The notes below the pieces were generated by a model that saw nothing but the letters and a program-made list of their open reading frames with translations, did not search any database and was not told the origin of the DNA. From contig NC_017955.1 of NCBI RefSeq assembly GCF_000306785.1, positions 2,666,001 through 2,730,000 of the forward strand: DNA of 64,000 bases, read 5' to 3'. How positions within the stretch are numbered: the stretch's first letter is position 1; every line of letters begins with the position of its first letter. Source of the DNA: Modestobacter italicus. GTDB lineage: Bacteria > Actinomycetota > Actinomycetes > Mycobacteriales > Geodermatophilaceae. The position numbers and the translations under genes were made by a program. Below, in pieces: positions 1-8,185 of the stretch.

Positions 1-1
1 G

Positions 2-37
2 CCGTCCGCCCCGGTCCTCGTCGGTGCCGCGCTCTGA
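2..37 (+). CDS. possible C-terminal tail of an upstream gene
   Basis: Reading from base 2, the window opens with an uninterrupted short frame (P-S-A-P-V-L-V-G-A-A-L) ending in TGA at 35-37. The composition is compatible with the end of a real protein whose body lies left of the window. Eleven residues are too few to identify a family, so this is only a likely partial gene. The following roughly 245 bases up to the MreB-like gene show no convincing gene. Confidence 0.25.
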   Translation, partial: PSAPVLVGAAL

Positions 38-283
38 CCGGGGGTGACCGTGGGGTGCTCCCCGGCCCACCATGGGATCCGGGCGCATGTTGGGGATAAC
101 GGTCGTCCTGCGCCCGCGGTCCGTCGACCGGTGCAGCCGGTCGGTCCGCGCCCGGGCGGCGCGGCGCCGCCGGACGCGCCGGGCGGCCGGGTCGCCGCGG
201 CGACGGAGGCGGCGCGACCCGTAGACCGGACACCAGGCCCACCCCCACACTGACCGGCACCTGTCGGCCAGGGGGGTCCGCGC

Positions 284-1270
284 GTGGAACTCGGCATCGA
301 TCTCGGCACCGCCAACACGGTGGTCAGCCACGCCCGCCGCGGCGTCCTCTACGACGAACCGACCGTCCTGCTGCTGCGCGCCGGGCGCTCCCGGCGGGAG
401 CGGGTGGTCGCTGTCGGGCACGAGGCGGCCGACCTGCTCGGGCGCACCCCGGCCGGCCTGTCGTCGGTCCGGCCCCTGCAGGACGGCGTGGTCACCGACC
501 TGGAGACCGCCCGGACCTACCTGCGCGCGGTCCTGCACCGGGCCGGGCGGGGCTGGAGCCCCGGCGTCCGCGCGGTGATCGGGGTCCCGGTCGGCTCCAG
601 CGCGCTGGAGCAGCGCGCGCTGCTGGAGGCCGCGGAGGAGGCCGGCATCCGACCGGTGACCGCGCTGGCCCAACCGGTCGCGGGCGCGATCGGCTGCGGC
701 ATCGACCCGATGGAGCGGCGGGTGCACATGGTCGTCGACGTCGGGGGCGGCACCGCCGAGACGGCGGCCTTCTGCTTCGGCGGGGTCCTCGCCTCCCGGA
801 CGAGCACGCGCGCCGGGGACGAGATGACCCGCGCCGTGGCCCGGTACGTCCGCGAGCAGCACCAACTGCAGGTCGGCGACCTGGAGGCCGAGGCCCTCAA
901 GATCCGTGCCGGGACGGAGGTGGACGGCCCGCTCGTCGTCCAGGGCCGGGACGTGACCACCGGGCGGCCGCGGCTGGCGACCGTCCAGCCCGCCGAGGTG
1001 GCCGAGGCCGTCCGGCCGGTCGTCGACGACGTCGTCGGGGTGCTGAGCACCTGCCTGGACGACCTCGCCCCGCAGGCCGTCGCCGACGTCATGGCCGAGG
1101 GCGTGCTGGTCATCGGCGGGGCCTCGCAGGTGCCGGGCTTCGCCGCCGAGCTGGAGCGGAGCCTGGGTCTGCCGGTCAAGCTCGCCGAGGAGCCGCTGAC
1201 CTGCGTCGCCGACGGCGCCGCCCGGGCGCTGCGGGACCGCCGGCTGCTGGCCGCCTACGGCCGCAGCTGA
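284..1270 (+). CDS. mreB: MreB-family actin-like rod-shape protein
   Basis: A 328-residue actin/Hsp70-fold ATPase of the MreB family, the cytoskeletal scaffold of the elongation machinery under the cytoplasmic membrane. The nucleotide-binding motifs are in order: IDLGTANT at residues 5-12 (phosphate 1), VVDVGGGTAET near 149-159 (phosphate 2) and VLVIGGASQVPGF near 274-286 (adenosine). The segment RPLQDGVVTDLE also matches MreB. Length is close to the family norm. The start is GTG at 284, because a GGGGGG run lies just upstream and the conserved N-terminal beta-strand begins immediately. It converges with the RodA-PBP fusion gene with a 3-base gap, which fits a shared role in wall elongation. 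A divergent paralogue of classical MreB is possible, since residues outside the motifs are less typical. Confidence 0.82.
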   Translation: MELGIDLGTANTVVSHARRGVLYDEPTVLLLRAGRSRRERVVAVGHEAADLLGRTPAGLSSVRPLQDGVVTDLETARTYLRAVLHRAGRGWSPGVRAVIGVPVGSSALEQRALLEAAEEAGIRPVTALAQPVAGAIGCGIDPMERRVHMVVDVGGGTAETAAFCFGGVLASRTSTRAGDEMTRAVARYVREQHQLQVGDLEAEALKIRAGTEVDGPLVVQGRDVTTGRPRLATVQPAEVAEAVRPVVDDVVGVLSTCLDDLAPQAVADVMAEGVLVIGGASQVPGFAAELERSLGLPVKLAEEPLTCVADGAARALRDRRLLAAYGRS

Positions 1271-1273
1271 CTC

Positions 1274-4200
1274 TCAGGGCGCCTGCACCGGGCCGGTGGC
1301 GACGACGTCCGGCTGCTGCTCGAGGTAGTGCCGCAGCCCGTCGGCGACCACCACCTTCGCGCTGTTCGCGCCGGTCCCCGGCCCCTGCACCATCGCCGTC
1401 ATCACGATCTCCGGGGCGTCCACCGGCGCCGCGGCGGTCATCCAGTTGTCGTACTCGTCGTCGCGGAGCCCGCCGTCCTGCGCGGTGCCGGTCTTGGCGC
1501 CCACCGGGGCGGGCAGACCGCTGAGCCCGGTGGCGGTGCCGCCGGTGACCGTGGCCCGCATGCCCTCGCGGACCGGGCCCAGCGCGGCGGCGAAGGGCAC
1601 CGGCGTCGCGGCCGACGGCGGGAGCGCGGTGTACGTGGCGCCCTCCGTGCCGACCGCCATGCCCAGCCGCGGGGTGACCAGGGTGCCGGTGCTGACGGCG
1701 GCGGTCCACCGGGCGTTCTGCAGCGGCGTGACCTGCAGCTCGCCCTGCCCGATGCCGAGGATCACGGTGGACCCGCCGTACCAGGCGCCGCCCTTCGCCT
1801 CCACCGACTCGGGGGTGCCGAGGTACCCGGCGGACTCGGCCGGCAGGTCGATCCCGGTCCGCTCCCCCACGCCGAGCGCCCGGGCGGTGTCGATCAGCCG
1901 CTCGGCGCCGAGGGCGACGGCGAGCTTGTAGAAGTAGACGTCGTTGGAGATGGCGAGGGACTGGACGAGGTCCATCGGGCCCATCGGCTTCCAGTTGCCG
2001 AAGACGTGGCCGCCGTAGCTGAAGTCCGCGCCGGTGGGGACCACCCGGTCCGGCGCCCACACCCCGTGGGCCTGGTTGGCGGCCGCCACCACCAGCTTGA
2101 ACGTCGACCCGGGCGGCGCGACCGCCTGGGTCACGTGCTCGAGCATCGGCGAGCCCGGCGCGTCACCGGCCGCCTGCAGCGCCGCGGCGTCGACCGGGGG
2201 CCCGTAGACGTTGTTGTCGAACGACGGGGTGCTGGCGATCGCGAGGACCTGCCCCGACCGGGGGTCCATCGCGACGGCGGCGCCGATCTTGCCCGCCGGC
2301 CGCGGCTGGGCGCGCACGGCGGCGGCCAGGCTCGTGTCCAGCTGCCGCTGCAGGCCCAGGTCGATCGAGAGCCGGAGGTCCGCCCCGGGCACCGGGTCGC
2401 GCCGCTGGCCGAGCGCGACCGGCACGCCCGTCGGGTCCACGAACAGGCACTGCTGCCCGTTCACCCCGCGGAGCACCGCGTCGTACTGCTGCTCGAGGCC
2501 CGAGCGGCCGACGACCTCGGCCCGCGGCAGCCCCGGCCAGCGCTCCTCGTCCTCGGGCGTGGCCACCCCGACGAAGCCGAGGACCGGTCCGAGCAGCGCG
2601 CCCTGCGGGTAGGCGCGGCGGGGCTCGGCGACCACCAGCACGCCGGGGATCCCGGCGGCGGTGACCGCCTCGGCGACGCCGCGGGGCACCTCGGCCACCG
2701 GCAGCGACAGCGTCGTCGGCTCGGCCGCCTCGATCTCGGCGTGCACGTCCGCGCGCGGCCGGCCGGTCAGGTCGGCCAGCCGGTCGACGTCGGCGGGGCG
2801 GGCGGCGAGCAGCGCGGGGACCACCGACACCCGGTCCACCCCGGCGCCGACGTCGGCGGCGTTGACGGCCAGGGGCTGGTCGTGCCGGTCGGTGATGGCG
2901 CCGCGGACGGCGGGCAGCCGGACGCAGCGGGTCATCTGCTCGTCCCCGACGGCGGCCAGCGCCTCGCCCTGGGTCCGCTGCAGCCGCCACCCGTAGAACC
3001 CGAACGCCACCAGCAGCAGCGACAGCGCGACCGCGGTCGCCCGAACCAGCCGCGGCCGGGGGTTGCGCCGCCGGGACGGTGCCCACAGCCGCCGGCGGGC
3101 GCCGTCCCGGCGGACCCCCAGCACCACCCCGACCGCGGCCAGGTGCACCACCAGGGCCGTCCCGCCGTTGCTGAGCAGCGGGAACGGCACGCCGGCCAGC
3201 GGGAGCAGCCCGAGGTTCGCCCCGACCGAGACGACGACCTCCACCCCGAACAGCACGGCCAGCCCCCCGGCGACGAGCGCGCCGTGCGGCGTCCGGGAGG
3301 TCCGGCTGGCCAGCGCGAGCCGCCACACCAGGACGATCGCGGCCAGCACCACCGCGGCGCCGGCGACCAGCCCCCACTGCCCGACCAGGCTGGCCAGGGC
3401 CAGGTCGGTGTCCCGCTCGGGCAGGTACTCGGCGCGCAGCCCGCGCATCGGGTCGTCGGTGCGCCCGAACAGCCCGCCCGAGCCGAGCGCGATGTGCGCC
3501 TGCCGCAGCGCCCAGCCCGACCCGGTCGGGGACTCGTGCGCGCCGACCAGGAAGGTGCCCAGCCGCTCCACCTGGTAGGGCCGCAGCAGGCTGATCAGCA
3601 GCGGTGCCGAGATGGCCGCCGCGGCGGCCACGGGCAGCAGGAAGCGCGCGGGCACCCGCCCGATGAGCAGCATCGCCCCGGCCAGGACGACCAGCAGCAT
3701 CGTGGTGCTGAGGTCGGGCTGGGCCAGGGTGAGCGCGATCGGCGGGACGGCGAGCAGCACCGCCAGCACGAAGCGCTGCCCCGGCGGCCGGGCGGAGCCG
3801 AGGGCGGCGGCGAGGGCGAGCAGCAGCCCGAGCTTGGCCAGCTCCGAGGGCTGGAAGGTCAGCGGGCCGATCGCGAACCACCGGGTGGCGCCGTTCGCGG
3901 ACAGGCCCACGGTGAGGACGCCGACGAGGAACAGCACCGCCGCGCCGAAGGCGACCCAGCCCAGGACGGCGAGGTACCGGACCCGGAACCGCCAGCACAC
4001 CGCCAGCGCGAGCAGCCCGGCGGCGGCGATCGCGCCCTGCCGCGCGGCCAGCCCGGTCTCGCCGATGAGGTACAGGTTGGCCAGCCCGAGGCCGACCAGC
4101 GCCAGCGCGGCCACGACGGCGAGCAGGTCGAAGGCGGCGCTGCGGCGGTTCCGGCGCTGCTCCCGGTCCGGCCGCCGGGCTCCCCGCCCGTCCCCCGGCA

Positions 4201-4303
4201 CCCCGGGGGGAGCCGTCCCGGCCGCCCCGTGCAGCCGGCGGCGCTGCCGCCGGGTCCAGCGCGGGCTGCGCTCCCCGTCCGCTCCGGGCACCACCGCGGC
4301 CAC
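1274..4303 (-). CDS. RodA/FtsW (SEDS) polymerase fused to class B penicillin-binding transpeptidase
   Basis: One uninterrupted 1009-residue frame carries two normally separate cell-wall enzymes. Residues about 55-398 form a multi-pass membrane SEDS domain (RodA/FtsW/SpoVE), the lipid II glycan polymerase, with family landmarks QPSELAK (151-157), the loop LPERDTDLALASLVGQWG (294-311) and LSNGGTALV (377-385). A further membrane helix at about 420-438 leads into an extracytoplasmic penicillin-binding region. That region has catalytic SxxK as STFK (Ser733-Lys736), SxN as SND (786-788) and KTG as KTGT (937-940), so the transpeptidase looks active. The first 50 residues are basic and probably cytoplasmic. 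The start is GTG or a nearby codon at 4303, 4 bases after the upstream stop. Partners of this kind are usually adjacent genes (rodA-pbpA). I see no frameshift or stop at the junction. Confidence 0.9.
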   Translation of the reverse strand: MAAVVPGADGERSPRWTRRQRRRLHGAAGTAPPGVPGDGRGARRPDREQRRNRRSAAFDLLAVVAALALVGLGLANLYLIGETGLAARQGAIAAAGLLALAVCWRFRVRYLAVLGWVAFGAAVLFLVGVLTVGLSANGATRWFAIGPLTFQPSELAKLGLLLALAAALGSARPPGQRFVLAVLLAVPPIALTLAQPDLSTTMLLVVLAGAMLLIGRVPARFLLPVAAAAAISAPLLISLLRPYQVERLGTFLVGAHESPTGSGWALRQAHIALGSGGLFGRTDDPMRGLRAEYLPERDTDLALASLVGQWGLVAGAAVVLAAIVLVWRLALASRTSRTPHGALVAGGLAVLFGVEVVVSVGANLGLLPLAGVPFPLLSNGGTALVVHLAAVGVVLGVRRDGARRRLWAPSRRRNPRPRLVRATAVALSLLLVAFGFYGWRLQRTQGEALAAVGDEQMTRCVRLPAVRGAITDRHDQPLAVNAADVGAGVDRVSVVPALLAARPADVDRLADLTGRPRADVHAEIEAAEPTTLSLPVAEVPRGVAEAVTAAGIPGVLVVAEPRRAYPQGALLGPVLGFVGVATPEDEERWPGLPRAEVVGRSGLEQQYDAVLRGVNGQQCLFVDPTGVPVALGQRRDPVPGADLRLSIDLGLQRQLDTSLAAAVRAQPRPAGKIGAAVAMDPRSGQVLAIASTPSFDNNVYGPPVDAAALQAAGDAPGSPMLEHVTQAVAPPGSTFKLVVAAANQAHGVWAPDRVVPTGADFSYGGHVFGNWKPMGPMDLVQSLAISNDVYFYKLAVALGAERLIDTARALGVGERTGIDLPAESAGYLGTPESVEAKGGAWYGGSTVILGIGQGELQVTPLQNARWTAAVSTGTLVTPRLGMAVGTEGATYTALPPSAATPVPFAAALGPVREGMRATVTGGTATGLSGLPAPVGAKTGTAQDGGLRDDEYDNWMTAAAPVDAPEIVMTAMVQGPGTGANSAKVVVADGLRHYLEQQPDVVATGPVQAP

Positions 4304-4307
4304 CCCC

Positions 4308-5450
4308 TCAGCCGGCCGGCTCGGTCAGGCACGACCCGGCCGTGACCGGCGCGGAGGCCGCCGTGGCCGGGGAGCCGGTGACGGCGAGCACCGCCACGGA
4401 CCGCTGGTCGGGCAGCGCGACCGTGCCGACGGCGGCCGCCCGCCGTCCGCCGGCCGGCACGGTGACCGTCCCGCCGGGCACGGTGGTCGCCTCCCCCGTG
4501 CACCGGTCGACGAGCCGGTAGGTCCAGGTCACCGTCTGCGGGCCCGGCCCCGGGTCCAGCCGCACCAGCAGCCGCAGGGTGCAGGGCGCGGCCGGCTCGC
4601 AGCGCGCCAGCGGCCGCAGGTCGACCGCGGCCACGCTCCCGGCCGCCGCCGGGGCGGGGGGCGTGATCGGCAGGCCGTCGGGCTCGGCCGCCGCGGACGC
4701 CTCCTCCCCGCTGCGGCCGGCGTCGAGCAGCAGCTGGACGTCGGCGGCGATGTCGTCACGGAGGAGCGCGACCTCCACCACCACGCCCGCGGCGAGGACC
4801 ACCACCGAGAACAGCCAGGCACCGAGGCGCCGCACGGTCCGGGTGCCGCCCGACGGGCCACGACCTGCGGGAACCGGGCGCGCACCGGGGGCCGGTCGGC
4901 CTCCCGGGGCCCGGCCCACCACCGGCGCCGTCCGGTCGTCGAGCGCCCGGACGAGCGCGGCCAGCTCACCGCGGACCACCTCGCGGTCGAGGCCGGCGAC
5001 GGTCTCCTGCAGCCGCGCGGCCACGACGGGCACGCCGGCGTCGGGCAGCTCCGCCGCGGCCCGGTCGAGCACGCCCAGCAGCTGCTCGGCGGCCGGGTCG
5101 GCGGGCCGGCCGCGCGGCCGGGCGGCGGCGGCCAGCTCGGCGAGCAGCCCGCCCAGCTCCTCGCCGGGTCCGGCGCCCGGGTCCGGGCGGAGGACCACCC
5201 GCCCGTCGGTGCCGACGCCGGCCCGGTCCGGGGCGGCCCGGTCCTCCCGGCCGGCCGCCGCCAGCAGCAGGCCGGCGGCCAGCTCGGCGGCCTGCGGGGC
5301 GGTCAGCCGGGCCCGCGCGAGCAGCCGGGCCAGCGGCACGCCCGGGCCGGCCGCGGGTGCGGCGGGGGTGGCGACGTCGTGGTCGGTGGGCCCGGGGAGG
5401 GGGTCCGGCTCGCGCAGGTCGGCGCCGCGCGCCGTCGTCAGGTCCGTCAT
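4308..5450 (-). CDS. single-pass membrane protein of unknown function
   Basis: A 380-residue Ala/Pro-rich protein I do not recognise. It has an intracellular region of about 210 residues, one membrane helix near 213-232 (LFSVVVLAAGVVVEVALL) and an extracytoplasmic C-terminal domain of about 140 residues. That domain contains three cysteines (near CEPAAPC and DRCTG) and predicted beta-strands. Residues 40-105 (PLARLLARARLTAPQAAELAAG, then TDGRVVLRPD) faintly recall the C-lobe of Ser/Thr protein kinases without catalytic residues, so a pseudokinase-like regulator is one possibility but unproven. It precedes the RodA-PBP fusion by 4 bases on the same strand, so co-transcription and a link to wall synthesis are plausible. 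The start is ATG at 5450. Confidence 0.7.
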   Translation of the reverse strand: MTDLTTARGADLREPDPLPGPTDHDVATPAAPAAGPGVPLARLLARARLTAPQAAELAAGLLLAAAGREDRAAPDRAGVGTDGRVVLRPDPGAGPGEELGGLLAELAAAARPRGRPADPAAEQLLGVLDRAAAELPDAGVPVVAARLQETVAGLDREVVRGELAALVRALDDRTAPVVGRAPGGRPAPGARPVPAGRGPSGGTRTVRRLGAWLFSVVVLAAGVVVEVALLRDDIAADVQLLLDAGRSGEEASAAAEPDGLPITPPAPAAAGSVAAVDLRPLARCEPAAPCTLRLLVRLDPGPGPQTVTWTYRLVDRCTGEATTVPGGTVTVPAGGRRAAAVGTVALPDQRSVAVLAVTGSPATAASAPVTAGSCLTEPAG

Positions 5451-5851
5451 GGACCGCTCCCCCCGCCTCGTGCTCAGCCGGGCACGTCCGCCGTGACGAA
5501 CCGGACCCCATGGTGGCCCGGGCCCGGGCCGCTGTCAGCGGGTTCCTGCACGGTCCCGACCCGGACCCCGCGACGCGCCGGTCGACGCCCCGGCGGCCCG
5601 GGAGGGCGTCGTCCCGGGGGCGCCTGCCCACGGTCCGACGAGGCGCTCACCGTCCCGCCGGCGCCGCGCCGGTGCACCGCCCGCGCCGGGTGAGCCGGCA
5701 GCTCGGCACCCGGCGCACCGGGCGGCCGGTGCGGGCCGGCCCGGGGCGGCGGGGCAGCGCTCATCTGAGCGGGGTGAGGCGTCGGCCCGCGCAGCGCAGT
5801 AGGCATGGGTCGACCGGATCGACCCCACGGGGCAGGCGACGGAGAACCACC
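5451..5851. other. intergenic region between divergent genes
   Basis: About 400 bases between the divergent membrane-protein gene and a small plus-strand gene. Open frames here have no supporting ribosome site or recognisable protein and look like GC-bias artefacts. The only structure I see is an inverted repeat at 5807-5825 (GGGTCGA, 5-base spacer, TCGACCC), 27 bases before the next start. It could be an operator or a short hairpin. Confidence 0.5.
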
Positions 5852-6058
5852 ATGCCGGAACGGCGGTACGAGGTGCGCGTGACGGGACGGCTGTCCCAGC
5901 GTGCGCAGGACGCCCTCAGCGGCATCGACGTCGCCGAGGTGACCGCCGAGACGGTGCTCTCCGGGGTCGTGCACCGGGACGACGAGCTGCACCAGCTGCT
6001 CGCGCTCGTCCAGTCGCTGGGCCTGCACGTGGTCTCGGTGCAGCAGGTGGCGCCCTGA
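5852..6058 (+). CDS. small hypothetical protein, 68 residues
   Basis: A 68-residue protein starting at ATG 5852, with GGAG 7 bases upstream (ACGGAGAACC) that decides the start. The sequence opens with MPERRYEVRVTGRLS and ends ...HVVSVQQVAP, with a pattern of beta-strand, helix, strand, helix, strand typical of a small ferredoxin-like alpha/beta fold. It has balanced charged residues and no membrane segment or signal peptide. I do not recognise the function. An inverted repeat (5807-5825) lies just upstream. A longer in-frame extension exists but has no ribosome site. Confidence 0.7.
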   Translation: MPERRYEVRVTGRLSQRAQDALSGIDVAEVTAETVLSGVVHRDDELHQLLALVQSLGLHVVSVQQVAP

Positions 6059-6101
6059 CCGACCGTGCCGACCGACCGGCCGGCCGGTCGGGGTGCGCGG
6101 C

Positions 6102-6302
6102 TCAGCCCGCGAGCGAGCGTGCCTGCTGCCTCATCTGGCACAGCGGTCGACGGTCGAGCAGGTCGTCGAGCGCACGCTCGGCGAGCACCTCCCGCCACCG
6201 CGCCTCGCTGCTGGGCGCGTGCGCGGCGCGGGCCCGCGCGCCGCGCAGGACGGCCAGGGCCTGCACGATCCGCCGGTCGAGGTCGACCAGGTCGTCGACC
6301 AC
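6102..6302 (-). CDS. small hypothetical protein, 66 residues
   Basis: A short, helix-rich, Arg/Ala/Leu-rich soluble protein beginning VVDDLVDLDRRIVQALAVL. I chose GTG at 6302 because AGGGAGG lies 7-13 bases upstream and the codon starts 1 base after the stop of the preceding small gene (TGA-C-GTG), a typical coupling arrangement. A longer ATG start at 6356 would overlap the preceding gene by about 50 bases without a better ribosome site. It contains a single cysteine (PLCQMRQQ) near the C-terminus and no recognised domain. Function unknown. It probably forms a two-gene operon with its neighbour at 6304-6516. Confidence 0.55.
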   Translation of the reverse strand: MVDDLVDLDRRIVQALAVLRGARARAAHAPSSEARWREVLAERALDDLLDRRPLCQMRQQARSLAG

Positions 6303-6303
6303 G

Positions 6304-6516
6304 TCAGCCCTCCCTCGCCGAGCGGCCCAGCGCCGCGACCACGCCCAGCACCGCACCGGCGCCGACGCACTCGCCGACGAACCAAGCGGCCTCGGTGTGC
6401 GCGTCGGTCCAGCCGAGGGGCCGCAGGCGTCCGCCCAGCCGGGCGGCGCTCGAGCGGTTCCCTGCGTCCGTGCACCGGCGTCCCCGCAGCCGCGGTGCCG
6501 GCGTGTCCATCGGCAT
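6304..6516 (-). CDS. small hypothetical protein, 70 residues
   Basis: A 70-residue frame starting at ATG 6516, preceded by a strong ribosome site (GAGAGGAG, 7-8 bases upstream). The N-terminal half is basic (PRLRGRRCTDAG). The C-terminal half holds a hydrophobic, glycine-rich stretch, AAWFVGECVGAGAVLGVVAAL (about 45-65), long enough for one membrane helix. It may be a small membrane-associated protein. No family recognised. It overlaps closely with the next small gene, so the two are likely translated together. Confidence 0.6.
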   Translation of the reverse strand: MPMDTPAPRLRGRRCTDAGNRSSAARLGGRLRPLGWTDAHTEAAWFVGECVGAGAVLGVVAALGRSAREG

Positions 6517-6549
6517 GGCGAGCTCCTCTCGTCCTCGACCCTGCCCGGG

Positions 6550-6567
6550 GTCCTCCAGCGGGAGGAC
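6550..6567. repeat. perfect 7-bp inverted repeat upstream of small operon
   Basis: GTCCTCC (6550-6556) and GGAGGAC (6561-6567) separated by AGCG, 34 bases upstream of the small minus-strand operon start at 6516. It could be a hairpin in its 5' leader or an operator. There is no further evidence for either. Confidence 0.35.
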
Positions 6568-6750
6568 GTCGACCGCCCGGGCCTCCCGCTCGCCCGCGCT
6601 GCCGCCTCCGCCGATCCCGGTCGCCAGCACCTTGACCGTGCTGCCGGTCCCGGCCATCACCCCGCCGAGATGACCGGCCCGACCGCTCTCCCTCCCCACC
6701 CCGCCACGTCGCGACCGCCACCGGCCCCCCGGCCGGGCCGGCCCGCCGAC

Positions 6751-6783
6751 CTCATCCCGGACGGATGAGCTCGGCCGTCCGGG
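6751..6783 (+). promoter_or_regulatory. two overlapping, mutually exclusive hairpins before the antiporter gene
   Basis: CTCATCC (6751-6757) pairs with GGATGAG (6763-6769), and CCCGGACGG (6756-6764) pairs perfectly with CCGTCCGGG (6775-6783). The two stems share bases, so in RNA only one can form at a time. The element ends about 46 bases before the start codon of the Na+/H+ antiporter. This is visible in the sequence. A regulatory role is inference, and the region from 6517 to 6829 holds no other feature that I can support. Confidence 0.4.
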
Positions 6784-6829
6784 CGCCCGCCAGCATCGGG
6801 GTCGTCGGGTGGGCCGGGGAGGAGGACCG

Positions 6830-8068
6830 ATGGAGGGGACCTCTCTCCTGGTCGTCGCCGGGTCGGTCTTCCTGTGGGGCGTGGTCTCGGCCCGGTGGGT
6901 GCGGGCGGACCTGAGCGCCCCGATGGTCTTCACCGCCGTCGGCGCCGCCCTGGCCGCCGGTGGCCTCGTCGAGCCGGCCGTGGCGGGGCAGACCCTCCGG
7001 CCGCTGGTGGAGGTCACCCTGGTCTGGGTCCTCTTCTCCGACGCCGCCCGGGTGGCGGTCAGCGACCTGCGCCGCGACGCCGGGCGCTGCGTCCGGCTGC
7101 TGGCCGTGGGCCTGCCGTTGACCGTGGTCGCCGGCTGGGGGCTGGCCGGCTGGCTGCTGCCCGGCATCGGCGGCTGGCTGGCCCTGCTGGTGGCCACGGC
7201 GCTGGCGCCCACCGACGCAGCTCTCGGCGTCCCCGTCGTGACGAACCGGGCGGTGCCGGCGCGGGTCCGCCGCTTGCTCAGCGTCGAGGGCGGGCTGAAC
7301 GACGGGATCGCCACCCCGGTGGTCATGCTGGCGCTCGCCGGAGCGGCGTCGGCCGAGGGCCTCGAGGGGGCGCAGGGGGTGGCCGGCGCACTGCTCGACC
7401 TGGTGATCGGGGTGGGCGCGGGGGTGGCGGTGGCGGGGACCGGCGGCGCGTTGTTGCGGTGGGCCCGTCACCGGCGGTGGGTGGCCGAGGACTTCGCCGG
7501 GATCGCCGTGCTCGCCCTGGCGCTGGCCGCCTACGCCGGTGCGCTGGCGCTGGGGGGCAACGGGTTCGTGGCGGCCTTCTGCGGCGGGCTGGCCTTCCGC
7601 GCCCTGGCCGGCCGGCGCGGTCCGGCGGAACTGGTGCTCACCGAGCAGGTCGGCTCGCTGGTCTCCCTGCTGGTCTGGCTGGGCTTCGGCGCGGTCGCCG
7701 CACCGGTCGTGCTCGACCACGCGGGCTGGGCCACGGTCGGGTACGCGGTGCTCAGCCTCACCGTCGTCCGGATGGTCCCGGTCGCCCTCGCCCTGGTGGG
7801 CGCCGGCCTCGACCGGGACGCCGTGCTCTTCGTGGGCTGGTTCGGCCCGCGCGGCCTGGCCTCGCTGCTGTTCGCGCTCCTCGCCCTGGAGGAGCTCGGC
7901 TCCGACGCCGACCCGGCGGTGGCGGTCATCGCGGTCACCGTGCTGCTCAGCGTGGTGGCGCACGGGGTGACCGCCGGGCCCCTGGCCACGCGCTACGGAC
8001 GGGCCGAGGCCAGGAGGTCCGGCGCCCCGCGGGACCCGGGGCAGGCCGTCGCCGACCGCGCCACCTGA
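6830..8068 (+). CDS. Na+/H+ (cation:proton) antiporter, CPA1/NhaP-type
   Basis: A 412-residue polytopic membrane protein with about 12 hydrophobic segments. The family signature sits near residues 115-165: ATALAPTDAALGVPVV, with the essential Asp of the unwound helix, followed by LLSVEGGLNDGIATPVV, with the ND pair used for ion binding. Near the C-terminus, VGWFGPRGLASLLFALL matches the NhaP/CPA1 consensus. It should exchange Na+ (or K+) for protons at the cytoplasmic membrane in pH and salt homeostasis. The start is ATG 6830, chosen because GGAGGAGGA lies just upstream. A GTG 21 bases earlier encodes only a glycine-rich extension that includes this ribosome site. There is no cytoplasmic regulatory tail. 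Confidence 0.85.
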   Translation: MEGTSLLVVAGSVFLWGVVSARWVRADLSAPMVFTAVGAALAAGGLVEPAVAGQTLRPLVEVTLVWVLFSDAARVAVSDLRRDAGRCVRLLAVGLPLTVVAGWGLAGWLLPGIGGWLALLVATALAPTDAALGVPVVTNRAVPARVRRLLSVEGGLNDGIATPVVMLALAGAASAEGLEGAQGVAGALLDLVIGVGAGVAVAGTGGALLRWARHRRWVAEDFAGIAVLALALAAYAGALALGGNGFVAAFCGGLAFRALAGRRGPAELVLTEQVGSLVSLLVWLGFGAVAAPVVLDHAGWATVGYAVLSLTVVRMVPVALALVGAGLDRDAVLFVGWFGPRGLASLLFALLALEELGSDADPAVAVIAVTVLLSVVAHGVTAGPLATRYGRAEARRSGAPRDPGQAVADRAT

Positions 8069-8185
8069 GCCGGTGGAGCGCTCTCACAGGGGGTTGACGG
8101 CCCGCGCCCCGGGCCGAGATCCTGGCGAGCGAGCACCTCGGGGACCTCGAACGTCGACCACGACCGAGAAGAGGTCGGACGACCG

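Noticed and set aside
44..253. 69-codon plus-strand frame before the MreB-like gene
   Set aside because: Pro/Arg/Ala-rich, no ribosome site, no recognisable fold; typical GC-bias frame.
1328..4345. A 1005-codon plus-strand open frame opposite the RodA-PBP gene
   Set aside because: Its translation is Arg/Pro/Gly-rich low-complexity without domains, and the minus strand holds an obvious protein. Long antisense frames are expected at this G+C content.
5474..6028. 184-codon minus-strand frame across 5.5-6.0 kb
   Set aside because: It covers the small plus-strand gene that has a good ribosome site and balanced composition. The minus-strand translation is low complexity.
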